Shown: positions 1 to 7,002 of the stretch, piece after piece | Numbering within the stretch: the stretch's first letter is position 1 | How the letters are laid out: every line of letters begins with the position of its first letter | From: Acetobacteraceae bacterium | Lineage (GTDB): Bacteria; Pseudomonadota; Alphaproteobacteria; Acetobacterales; Acetobacteraceae | Length of the DNA: 7,328 bases | Direction of reading: 5' to 3' | Assembly: GCA_027323595.1 (NCBI GenBank) | Contig: DAHWBL010000047.1 | Location: 1 to 7,328, forward strand | Notes under the pieces: model-generated | The model's input: only the letters and a program-made list of their open reading frames with translations | Database searches by the model: none | What the model was told of the DNA's origin: nothing | Position numbers and translations under genes: made by a program

Positions 1-527
1 AGCCCGACGCGGCCGGACCAGCGCTCGGCCAGCAGATCATCGAGCCGGGTCGGCGCCGAGGAATTGCTGACGCGCAGCCGGTTCCAGGCCAGCACGCCGA
101 GCGAGGCGGCGACGGTGAGTATCTGGTTGCTGTGCGGCACACGCGGATCGATGCCGAGCGCGGTCCAGTTGGTGGGCAGCAGCATGCCGCGCTGGTCGAG
201 CCGGTGGATGTGCGTGGCGCCGGCGGTGACCAGGGCTGGCGGTGTGCCGCCGGAAAAGGCGATGCCCAGCGCCTCGGAGGTGGCAACCGGACCGACGACG
301 ACCTCGATGTGTGGCCAGTCGCGGTTGAAAACGGCGATCAGGCGGGCGGTCGCGGCGGGATCGAAGTTTGCGGACCACAGGACCGGACCACGGCTGACGG
401 CGCGTTCGGCGAGCGCGCCAGCGAGGCGGCTGCTCGCCGCGGCGGGCAGCGGCAGAGCGGCGAGGCCGGCGAGCAGCGCCCGACGGCCTGGGCCAGATGG
501 GCGAGGCGACATGGGCGGGTGCGCCAA
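1..527 (-). CDS. Tat-exported ABC-type extracellular solute-binding protein (C-terminus cut off by window edge)
   Basis: About 175 residues are visible, roughly half of a typical 330-350 aa periplasmic binding protein. The N-terminus carries a twin-arginine-like signal: GRR (residues 14-16), a hydrophobic stretch (ALLAGLAALPLPAAA) and an AxA-type cleavage region near residue 31. The mature part resembles iron/AfuA-like family 1 binding proteins: a first strand (VLWSANFD), an 'AVFNRDWPHIEV' helix-strand, and 'TRLDDLLAERWSGRVG', which matches the 'dLldpkWkGkv' segment of that family. I chose the TTG at 527-525 because AGGAG (535-539 on the complement) lies 7 nt upstream. The ATG at 512-510, five codons in, has no good ribosome site. 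By family it should capture a substrate in the periplasm for an ABC importer, but the permease and ATPase genes are not in view and the substrate cannot be told. It is transcribed away from the DMT transporter gene. Confidence 0.8.
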   Translation of the reverse strand, partial: MAHPPMSPRPSGPGRRALLAGLAALPLPAAASSRLAGALAERAVSRGPVLWSANFDPAATARLIAVFNRDWPHIEVVVGPVATSEALGIAFSGGTPPALVTAGATHIHRLDQRGMLLPTNWTALGIDPRVPHSNQILTVAASLGVLAWNRLRVSNSSAPTRLDDLLAERWSGRVG

Positions 528-580
528 GGTTGATCTCCTGGGAGGTTTGATCAAGCCTAGGGCGGGCGACTGTGGGCGGC

Positions 581-606
581 CAGCGATAATTACGATATAA
601 TAATGA
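581..606. promoter_or_regulatory. AT-rich island, candidate divergent promoter region
   Basis: This short AT-rich stretch stands out inside very GC-rich DNA, between the solute-binding protein gene (minus) and the transporter gene (plus). On the plus strand it holds a perfect TATAAT at 596-601, but no convincing -35 box lies 16-18 nt upstream. On the minus strand it offers several TATTAT/TAATTAT-like -10 candidates about 60-75 nt before the TTG start at 527. It may serve either or both genes. The rest of the 528-724 gap shows nothing else I can support. Confidence 0.35.
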
Positions 607-724
607 AAATGGACCGCTCGGCCGCCGGCTGCCGCGCGGGCATGGCAGGAAGGCGGTGCCGGCGGGTGGCGGTACGCGGCGTGAGCGGAGAGGATGGCGC
701 CGGCAAGGGAACGGGGGGTGCTGC

Positions 725-1666
725 ATGGCGCGGCGGAACTGGGGCGAACGCTGGTCGGTCCTTGCGCCCTGGCTGTTCGTGCTGATGTGGAGTTCGGGCT
801 TCGTGGGCGCGAAATACGGCATGCCGTATGCGCCGCCGCTGACGTTTCTGGTGCTGCGTATGCTGGGCGTGATCCTGGTGATGGGGCTGCTGGTGTGGCT
901 GGCCAGGTTGCGTTGGCCGGGGTGGCCGGCGGTGCTGCATGCGGCGGTGGCCGGGTTGATGTTGCAGGCCTGCTATCTGGGCGGGGTGTTCGCCGCGATC
1001 AGCCACGGGCTGTCGGCCGGGATGGTGGCGGTGATCGCGGGGTTGCAGCCGGTGTTGACCGCCGCGGTGGCGCCGCTGTGGCTGGGCGAGCGGGTCAGTG
1101 GGCGGCAATGGCTGGGGTTCGTGCTGGGGTTTGTCGGCGTGGTGCTGGTAGTGGGCAGCCGGCTCGCGCCGGGCAGCGAGTCGGCGGGCGGGGTGGGCTT
1201 CGCGCTGCTCGCATTGTTTGGCATCAGTGCAGGCACGCTCTATCAAAAACGCTTTGTGACGGTGATCGACCCGCGGCTCTCCGCGCTGATCCAGTATGGT
1301 GCCACGCTGTGCGTGCTGCTGCCGCTGGCGGTGGTGAGCGAGGATATGCGGGTGCGCTGGACGGGTGATTTCATCTTCGCGCTTGCGTTTCTGGTGCTGG
1401 TGCTTTCCGCTGGCGCGGTGCTGCTGTTGCTGGGGCTGATCCGGCATGGCGTGGCGTCCCGGGTGGCGAGCCTGTTCTTTCTGGTGCCGCCGACGACCGC
1501 GCTGATCGCCTGGGCGGTGTTTGGCGAGTCGCTGGGCAGGCTGGCGCTGCTGGGGATGGCGGTGGCGGCGGTGGGCGTGGCGCTGGTCAATCGGGGCGCG
1601 GGGGCGGCGCGGGGTGAGGCGGGCTTGATCCAGAACAAGGTCGGTGGGCGCGCATCCGCGCCATGA
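725..1666 (+). CDS. EamA/DMT-superfamily inner-membrane transporter
   Basis: A 313-aa protein, the usual length for the EamA (RhaT/YdcZ-like) family, made of two repeated EamA halves. Hydrophobic segments fall at roughly residues 12-30, 38-60, 68-90, 97-120, 128-145, 156-174, 187-204, 216-238, 243-263 and 270-288, giving the expected ten membrane spans. The first half ends with the typical 'APLWLGERVSGRQWLGFVLGFVGV' pattern (split here: APLWLGERVS, then GRQWLGFVLG). Family members are drug/metabolite or amino-acid exporters, but the substrate cannot be read from sequence. I chose the ATG at 725 because the hydrophobic domain begins just after it and a G-rich stretch (713-720) lies just upstream. 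The longer reading frame from GTG 656 would add an arginine-rich, non-conserved tail. The C-terminus (about 25 residues after the last span) is probably cytoplasmic. The CBS-BON gene follows 28 nt downstream on the same strand, so they may be co-transcribed. Confidence 0.88.
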   Translation: MARRNWGERWSVLAPWLFVLMWSSGFVGAKYGMPYAPPLTFLVLRMLGVILVMGLLVWLARLRWPGWPAVLHAAVAGLMLQACYLGGVFAAISHGLSAGMVAVIAGLQPVLTAAVAPLWLGERVSGRQWLGFVLGFVGVVLVVGSRLAPGSESAGGVGFALLALFGISAGTLYQKRFVTVIDPRLSALIQYGATLCVLLPLAVVSEDMRVRWTGDFIFALAFLVLVLSAGAVLLLLGLIRHGVASRVASLFFLVPPTTALIAWAVFGESLGRLALLGMAVAAVGVALVNRGAGAARGEAGLIQNKVGGRASAP

Positions 1667-1694
1667 TCAAGGCAACGACAAGGAGGGTCTGACG

Positions 1695-2408
1695 ATGAAA
1701 GCAGCCGATGTGATGACCAAGGGCGTGCGCGCGGTGCCGCCAGGCACGACGGTGCGCGCGGCGATCCGGCTGATGCTCGATGTGCATATCAGCGGGCTGC
1801 CGGTGGTGGATTCCGAGGGCAAGCTGGTTGGGCTGGTGACCGAGGGCGATCTGCTGCGGCGCTCGGAGCTGGGCACCGAGAAGCAGCGGCCGGGGTGGCT
1901 CGCGTTCCTGCGCGGGCCGGGGCGCGGGGCGGAGGGATATGTGCGCAGCCACGCGCGGCGGGTCGAGGATCTGATGAGCATCGATGTGGTCAGCGTCGAT
2001 GAGGACACCTCGCTTGAGGATGTGGTGCAACTGATGGAGAAGCACCGGATCAAGCGGGTGCCGGTGGTGCGCGGTGACGCGCTGGTGGGCATCGTCAGCC
2101 GCGCCGATCTGCTGCGCCCGCTGCTCGCGGCGCTGGACGCGGCGGATGCGGTGCCGCCGTGCAGCGACAAGGACATGCTGGCGGCGATGCAGGCCGAGAT
2201 CGCGCGGCAGGGCTGGGCGCCGAAGGTGGGGCTCGATGTCAGCGTCACCGATGGGGTGGTGTGCCTTGCCGGCATCATCGACGATGACCGTGAGCGTTGG
2301 GCGCTGCGGGTGGCGGCGGAGAATCTGCCGGGGGTGCGCGGGGTGCGCGACGAGCTGGTGACCGTGGAGCCGACCACCGGGACGGTGATCCAGGGCAACG
2401 GGCCGTGA
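1695..2408 (+). CDS. CBS-CBS-BON domain protein
   Basis: A 237-aa soluble protein. A first CBS motif spans residues 1-56 (MKAADVMTKG, then GLPVVDSEGKLVGLVTEGDLL). A linker of about 30 residues follows, then a second CBS motif at about 86-144 (VEDLMSIDVVSV, then RIKRVPVVRGDALVGIVSRADLL). A BON domain occupies about 158-226 (AEIARQGW, then VSVTDGVVCLAGIIDD, and GVRGVRDELVTV). Paired CBS motifs usually bind adenine nucleotides. BON domains are thought to bind membranes or other ligands. The combination is known in proteobacterial stress and regulatory proteins of unclear function. The start at 1695 is firm: AGGAGGG at 1681-1687 lies 7 nt upstream, and the protein begins directly with the conserved 'ADVM' of CBS. 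No signal peptide or membrane span is visible. What it senses or regulates is unknown; the transporter gene 28 nt upstream is the only hint of a partner. Confidence 0.9.
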   Translation: MKAADVMTKGVRAVPPGTTVRAAIRLMLDVHISGLPVVDSEGKLVGLVTEGDLLRRSELGTEKQRPGWLAFLRGPGRGAEGYVRSHARRVEDLMSIDVVSVDEDTSLEDVVQLMEKHRIKRVPVVRGDALVGIVSRADLLRPLLAALDAADAVPPCSDKDMLAAMQAEIARQGWAPKVGLDVSVTDGVVCLAGIIDDDRERWALRVAAENLPGVRGVRDELVTVEPTTGTVIQGNGP

Positions 2409-2423
2409 TGGTTTGAGGCGCGG

Positions 2424-2454
2424 TTGACCGGCCGAGCCGCCGCGGGTCAATATT
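2424..2454 (+). promoter_or_regulatory. Candidate promoter / dyad ahead of the LLM oxidoreductase gene
   Basis: TTGACC at 2424-2429 is a good -35-like box. AATATT at 2449-2454 (spacer 19) or CAATAT at 2448-2453 (spacer 18) could act as the -10, placing transcription start some 40 nt before the ATG at 2504. The same TTGACC is also mirrored by GGTCAA at 2445-2450, forming a 6-bp inverted repeat with a 15-nt centre. The element could therefore be an operator overlapping the promoter. There is no T-run after it, so it does not look like a terminator for the CBS gene. Confidence 0.35.
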
Positions 2455-2503
2455 AAGAATCCCTCCGTTCGACGCAACCGGCGGCGGGCGTGGGGAGGTG
2501 CGG

Positions 2504-3547
2504 ATGAAAATTGGCCTGTTCGACCATGTCGAGCGTTCAAACCGGCCGTTGGCGACGGTGTTCGATGAGCGGCTCGCGTTCGTCGCCGCCGCCGACGAGG
2601 CCGGGTTTTATTGCTATCATGTCGCGGAGCATCATTGCACGCCGCTGAACCTGGTGCCGGTGCCGGGCGTGTATCTGGGCGCGGTGGCGCGGGTGACGCG
2701 GACGATGCGGCTGGGGCCGCTGTGCTATCTGCTGCCGCTATATTCGCCGCTGCGGCTGGCCGAGGAAATCTGCATGCTCGACCATCTCAGCCATGGCCGG
2801 CTGGAGATCGGGATCGGGCGCGGGGTGTCACCGTTCGAGCTGAACTATAACCATGTGGATCACGAGGATTCACGCAATATTTTCTTCGATGCTTATGCCT
2901 GTCTGCGCCAGGCGCTGGGCAATGACCCGTTCAGCTACAGCGGCAAATACGTGAATTATGAGAACGTGCCGATGCCGTTGCGGCCGTTGCAGCTTCCGAC
3001 GCCGGCGTTCTGGTATGGCTCGTCCAACACCATCGGCGCGACCTGGGCGGGTGAGCAGGGGATGCAGTTCGTCGCCAACGGTCCCACCGAGATGGCCAAG
3101 GAAAATCTTGCCGCCTTCCGCGTGGCCCTGGCCGGGCGTGATGGACCCGAGCACCCCAAGGCGGAGTTCCCTGGCGGGCTCGCGCAGGGGCTGTTGCGCC
3201 ATATCGTGGTTGCCGACACCGATGCCGCGGCACAGGCGATCGCGCGGCCGGCCTATGAGCATCACCTGACCAGCCTCAACTGGCTGCGCAACCTGAACGG
3301 CTCGACCGAGTTCACCTCGCGGCTGGGCGCGCATCGTGGCCAGACCTATGAGGTTTGCGCGGCGGGCGGGATGGTGATCGCGGGCAATCCGGATACGGTG
3401 GTGCGCGCGATCGCGCAGCAGGTGGGCGAGCTTGGGATCAATTACCTGCTCACCTATCTGTTTTTCGGCGACATGAGCCTGACCGCGGCGCAGCGGTCGC
3501 TGGCGCTGTTCCGCACCGAGGTGATGCCGCGCATCGCGCATCTGTGA
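2504..3547 (+). CDS. LLM-class flavin-dependent oxidoreductase (luciferase-like monooxygenase)
   Basis: A 347-aa protein with the features of the bacterial luciferase-like TIM-barrel family. These are an N-terminal strand (MKIGLFDHV), the AEHH signature at residues 41-44, and 'EEICMLDHLSHGRLEIGIGRG' (87-107, split: LDHLSHGRL, EIGIGRG). A C-terminal 'GNPDTVVRAI' (294-303) precedes a last helix pair. Members use reduced FMN supplied by a reductase, usually with O2, to oxidise aldehydes, ketones, sulfonates and other small molecules; some instead use F420. The substrate is not predictable here and no reductase gene is adjacent. The start is ATG 2504, with GGAGG at 2494-2498 five nt upstream. The in-frame GTG at 2498 overlaps that ribosome site and is less likely. 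It is transcribed alone, convergent with glnA. Confidence 0.88.
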   Translation: MKIGLFDHVERSNRPLATVFDERLAFVAAADEAGFYCYHVAEHHCTPLNLVPVPGVYLGAVARVTRTMRLGPLCYLLPLYSPLRLAEEICMLDHLSHGRLEIGIGRGVSPFELNYNHVDHEDSRNIFFDAYACLRQALGNDPFSYSGKYVNYENVPMPLRPLQLPTPAFWYGSSNTIGATWAGEQGMQFVANGPTEMAKENLAAFRVALAGRDGPEHPKAEFPGGLAQGLLRHIVVADTDAAAQAIARPAYEHHLTSLNWLRNLNGSTEFTSRLGAHRGQTYEVCAAGGMVIAGNPDTVVRAIAQQVGELGINYLLTYLFFGDMSLTAAQRSLALFRTEVMPRIAHL

Positions 3548-3553
3548 AATATG

Positions 3554-3583
3554 AAAAACCCGCCCCGGTTGCCCGGGGCGGGT
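3554..3583 (-). terminator. Intrinsic terminator of glnA
   Basis: A perfect 11-bp GC-rich stem (ACCCGCCCCGG at 3558-3568 with its complement at 3573-3583) encloses a 4-nt loop. Read on the minus strand, the stem is followed at once by five T residues (AAAAA at 3554-3558 on the plus strand). It begins 32 nt after the glnA stop codon. For the convergent plus-strand oxidoreductase gene the hairpin lies 10 nt after the stop but lacks a T-run, so it would be a weaker terminator in that direction. Confidence 0.85.
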
Positions 3584-3614
3584 GATCATTTGGCCTGGCT
3601 GATCGGGTCGTGGA

Positions 3615-5039
<1,425 letters not shown>

Positions 5040-5077
5040 CGTCGTTCAGTCCTTTTTCATCAATGTTCCAGATCGCC

Positions 5078-5120
5078 CCACGCGACCCGGTGCGGGAAGG
5101 CGTGGCCGCGGCGCGGCCAC
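5078..5120 (-). other. Two mutually exclusive hairpins in the glnB-glnA spacer
   Basis: Hairpin A is GTGGCCGC (5102-5109) paired with GCGGCCAC (5113-5120) around a 3-nt loop. Hairpin B pairs CCACGC (5078-5083) with GCGTGG (5100-5105), with an inner CCCG/CGGG stem (5086-5089 with 5093-5096). The two share bases 5102-5105, so both cannot form fully in the same RNA. No T-run follows either hairpin on the minus strand, so neither looks like a complete terminator. They might act as an RNA processing or stability element that sets the glnB:glnA ratio, or be a by-product of high GC content. Confidence 0.4.
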
Positions 5121-5151
5121 CGGAAGTTCGTTTTGGGCGCTGCCGCCTGGA

Positions 5152-5490
5152 CTAGATCGCGTCCTGGTTGCGTTCGCCGGTGCGGATGCGCACCACCTCG
5201 TCGATCGTGCTGATGAAGATCTTGCCGTCGCCGATGCGCCCGGTGCGGGCCGCCGCCACGATCGCCTCGACCGCGCGTTCGACGACGTCGTCCTCGCAGA
5301 CGACCTCGATCTTCACCTTGGGCAGGAAGTCCACCACGTATTCGGCGCCGCGATACAGCTCGGTATGGCCCTTTTGCCGACCGAAGCCCTTCGCCTCCAC
5401 CACCGTGATGCCCTGCAGGCCAACCTCGTGCAGCGCCTCTTTCACCTCGTCCAGTTTGAAGGGTTTGATCACCGCTTCGATCTTCTTCAT
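5152..5490 (-). CDS. glnB: Nitrogen regulatory protein PII
   Basis: A 112-aa PII protein, the exact family length. This trimeric cytoplasmic sensor binds 2-oxoglutarate and ATP/ADP. It regulates glutamine synthetase adenylylation through GlnE and the NtrB/NtrC two-component system. The protein starts MKKIEAVIKPFK. The T-loop holds GFGRQKGHTELYRGAEY (35-51) with the uridylylation target Y51, and the B-loop is TGRIGDGKIF (83-92). D54, and the position next to glnA rather than amtB, favour GlnB over GlnK. The start ATG 5490 is fixed by family alignment, since the reading frame extends 29 codons further to ATG 5577, inside the promoter. No good Shine-Dalgarno sequence sits just before the ATG; the best one (AGGGAGGT) is 27 nt upstream. 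It is the first gene of the glnBA operon. Confidence 0.97.
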   Translation of the reverse strand: MKKIEAVIKPFKLDEVKEALHEVGLQGITVVEAKGFGRQKGHTELYRGAEYVVDFLPKVKIEVVCEDDVVERAVEAIVAAARTGRIGDGKIFISTIDEVVRIRTGERNQDAI

Positions 5491-5562
5491 GGCACTGCAC
5501 CGGACCTGGGCCCGGCGACCTCCCTCGCTGGTCACGACACCGCCGGCGGCGAGGCTGGCGGC
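5491..5562 (-). promoter_or_regulatory. Predicted 5' leader of the glnBA transcript
   Basis: If the sigma-54 promoter upstream is used, transcription starts near 5562 and gives a leader of about 72 nt. It contains a 6-bp stem (CCTCGC at 5523-5528 with GCGAGG at 5549-5554, 20-nt loop). Next to the stem is a strong purine tract, AGGGAGGT on the minus strand (5518-5525). That tract is too far (27 nt) from the glnB ATG for a normal ribosome site, and no in-frame start codon lies at the right distance after it. The exact start of transcription is inferred from promoter geometry. Confidence 0.4.
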
Positions 5563-5570
5563 AATCGTTA

Positions 5571-5589
5571 TTTGCATGCGGCGTGCCAG
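5571..5589 (-). promoter_or_regulatory. Sigma-54 (RpoN) promoter of glnBA
   Basis: Read on the minus strand, the site is CTGGCACGCCGCATGCAAA. The TGGCACG -24 element (5582-5588) is followed after 4 nt by ATGCA (-12 element), with the essential GG and GC exactly 12 nt apart as the sigma-54 consensus TGGCACG-N4-TTGCA requires. The only deviation in the core is A for T at the first base of the -12 box. It lies about 80 nt before the glnB start codon and faces it. Sigma-54 promoters need an enhancer-binding protein, here most likely NtrC as in other alphaproteobacterial glnBA operons. I could not find a clear classical NtrC site (GCAC-type dyad) upstream. Confidence 0.85.
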
Positions 5590-5604
5590 ATCGGCGGGGC
5601 GCCG

Positions 5605-5635
5605 CGCCGGCCCTGCGGGATCGCAGGGCGCGGCG
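5605..5635. repeat. Inverted repeat upstream of the glnBA sigma-54 promoter
   Basis: GCCCTGCG (5610-5617) and CGCAGGGC (5622-5629) form a perfect 8-bp dyad with a 4-nt centre. CGCCG (5605-5609) and CGGCG (5631-5635) extend it to 13 pairs with one unpaired base at 5630. Its centre is near -58 relative to the predicted glnBA start, just behind the -24 element. No T-run follows on either strand, so a DNA-binding site for a regulator is more likely than a terminator. The protein that would bind is unknown. Confidence 0.5.
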
Positions 5636-5675
5636 GGTTGGTTCTATCCTGCGCGGCCAAGGGGAGCAATTGCGG

Positions 5676-5718
5676 GGATTTTCATCATCTGGCGGACCTC
5701 CCGATCCGCCGAAAATCC
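5676..5718. repeat. Nested inverted repeat in the glnB/aminotransferase divergent region
   Basis: An outer dyad GGATTTTC (5676-5683) / GAAAATCC (5711-5718) encloses an inner dyad GGCGGA (5691-5696) / TCCGCC (5705-5710). On the right the two arms are directly adjacent; on the left 7 nt separate them. Together 14 bases can pair. It lies about 114-156 nt upstream of the predicted glnBA start, where enhancer sites for sigma-54 activators commonly sit. It also lies just upstream of the predicted aminotransferase promoter. It could be a regulator operator for either gene; the sequence does not match the classical NtrC consensus. Confidence 0.5.
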
Positions 5719-5724
5719 GGGCAT

Positions 5725-5753
5725 TTGATGCGCCGCCGTGGTGGTCGCATACT
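5725..5753 (+). promoter_or_regulatory. Candidate sigma-70 promoter of the aminotransferase gene
   Basis: TTGATG (5725-5730, four of six consensus bases) and CATACT (5748-5753, four of six) are separated by an ideal 17-nt spacer. The predicted start near 5760 would give a leader of about 40 nt before the GTG at 5799. This is the best-spaced pair I see on the plus strand of the divergent region. Confidence 0.45.
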
Positions 5754-5798
5754 CCGGCCCGCTGCCTTGTCGTCGTGTCGAGAGAGGAATTCCGTCTG

Positions 5799-6965
5799 GT
5801 GAAGCCCGTCAACAGCCTGCTCGCCGCCACCGGCACCACCATTTTCACGGTGATGTCCGCACTCGCCCAGAAGCATGGCGCGATCAATCTGGGCCAGGGG
5901 TTTCCAGATACCGACGGGCCGGCCGACGTGGTGGAGGCGGCGGCGCGGTTTCTGCTGGACGGGCGCAACCAGTATCCGCCGATGACCGGCACGCCCGAGC
6001 TGCGCGCCGCGGTGGCGGCGGCGAATCGGCGCTTTTATGGGCTGGAGATCGACCCCGATAGCGAGGTGGTGGTGACCTCCGGCGCGACCGAGGCGATCAC
6101 CGCCTGTCTGATGGCGGTGCTCGATCCGGGCGACGAGGTGGTGCTGATCGAGCCGCTGTACGATACTTATCTGCCGGTGGTGCGGATGCTGGGGGCGGTG
6201 CCGCGGCTGGTGCGGCTGTCCCCGCCGGACTGGGATCTGCCGCGCGCGGCACTGGCCGCCGCGTTCGGGCCGCGCACCAAGGCGATCCTGCTGAACTCGC
6301 CGATGAACCCGACCGGCAAGCTGTTCAGCCGCGACGAGCTGGGCTTCATCGCCGGGCTGCTGGAGGCGCACGATGCCTATGCGGTGTGCGATGAGGTCTA
6401 TGAGCATCTGGTGTTCGGCAATGGGCGGCATGTGCCGCTGATGTGCCTGCCGGGGATGCGCGATCGGTGCATGCGGATCGGCAGTGCGGGCAAGACGTTT
6501 TCGCTGACCGGCTGGAAGATCGGCTATGTCACCGCCGCCGCGCCGCTGGCCGGGGTGGTGGCCAAGGCGCACCAGAACCTCACCTTCACCTCCGCGCCCA
6601 ATTTGCAGCGCGCGGTGGCGCTGGGACTGGCCAAGGACGATGCCTATTTCGCCGGCCTGGCGGGGGCGCTGGAGGCCAAGCGTGACCGGCTGGCCGCCGG
6701 GCTCGACGCGCTCGGCCTGCCGACATTGCGCAGCGATGGCAGCTATTTCGTGACGGCGGATTTTTCCGCCCGGTTCGCCGGCGACGATGTGGCGTTCTGC
6801 CGCACCATCACCGAGCAGGCCGGGGTCACCGCGATTCCGGTCTCGGCGTTTTACGAGTCTGACCCGCCGCGCCACTACGCGCGCTTCGCCTTTTGCAAGC
6901 AGGACCATGTGCTGGACGAGGCGCTGGCGCGGCTGGCGGCGTTCCTTGGCCGGGCGGCTGATTGA
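5799..6965 (+). CDS. Class I/II PLP-dependent aminotransferase (YbdL/KAT/DapC-like)
   Basis: A 388-aa fold-type I aminotransferase. Landmarks are INLGQGFPD (29-37) near the N-terminus, SGATEAI (94-100) for cofactor phosphate binding, and NPTG (170-173). These are followed by CDEVYEHL (197-204, D198 contacting the pyridine nitrogen), SAGKTFSLTGWKIG (229-242, Schiff-base lysine K232), and a C-terminal RFAF (362-365) whose arginine binds the substrate carboxylate. The opening motif is typical of methionine/kynurenine-type aminotransferases and of succinyl-diaminopimelate aminotransferase; the donor amino acid cannot be fixed from sequence, so I give no symbol. The start is GTG 5799, with GAGAGG (5782-5787) about 11 nt upstream. 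An in-frame GTG at 5775 lacks a ribosome site, and the reading frame back to 5583 is non-conserved and runs through promoter DNA. It is divergent from glnBA and followed by tRNA-His. Confidence 0.92.
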   Translation: MKPVNSLLAATGTTIFTVMSALAQKHGAINLGQGFPDTDGPADVVEAAARFLLDGRNQYPPMTGTPELRAAVAAANRRFYGLEIDPDSEVVVTSGATEAITACLMAVLDPGDEVVLIEPLYDTYLPVVRMLGAVPRLVRLSPPDWDLPRAALAAAFGPRTKAILLNSPMNPTGKLFSRDELGFIAGLLEAHDAYAVCDEVYEHLVFGNGRHVPLMCLPGMRDRCMRIGSAGKTFSLTGWKIGYVTAAAPLAGVVAKAHQNLTFTSAPNLQRAVALGLAKDDAYFAGLAGALEAKRDRLAAGLDALGLPTLRSDGSYFVTADFSARFAGDDVAFCRTITEQAGVTAIPVSAFYESDPPRHYARFAFCKQDHVLDEALARLAAFLGRAAD

Positions 6966-6990
6966 CGCGGCCGGTGCGAGGGCGTAAGTC
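6962..6990 (+). promoter_or_regulatory. Candidate promoter of tRNA-His overlapping the aminotransferase stop codon
   Basis: TTGACG (6962-6967, five of six bases of the -35 consensus) overlaps the TGA stop of the aminotransferase gene. A poor -10 match, TAAGTC (6985-6990), follows after exactly 17 nt. The predicted start near 6997 would leave only about 6 nt before the mature tRNA. Read-through from the aminotransferase gene is the alternative. Confidence 0.35.
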
Positions 6991-7002
6991 GCGCGCCGCT
7001 GT

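Noticed and set aside
603..785. 60-codon plus-strand frame in the gap before the transporter.
   Set aside because: No ribosome site, Arg/Gly-rich, and overlaps the start of the real transporter gene in another frame.
37..822. Long minus-strand open frame across the left end and the divergent gap.
   Set aside because: Pro/Arg-rich translation without any family pattern. The frame next to it gives a clear Tat-signal binding protein.
590..1447. Minus-strand open frame opposite the DMT transporter.
   Set aside because: His/Gln/Pro/Arg-rich antisense shadow; the plus-strand transporter has clear membrane spans and family motifs.
1587..2540. 317-codon minus-strand open frame opposite the CBS-BON gene.
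   Set aside because: Antisense shadow with low-complexity Arg/His/Pro content, while the plus strand has two clear CBS motifs and a BON domain with a strong ribosome site.
5583..5798. N-terminal extension of the aminotransferase reading frame.
   Set aside because: The extra 72 residues are non-conserved in character, cross the inverted repeats and promoter candidates, and precede a GTG start with its own ribosome site.
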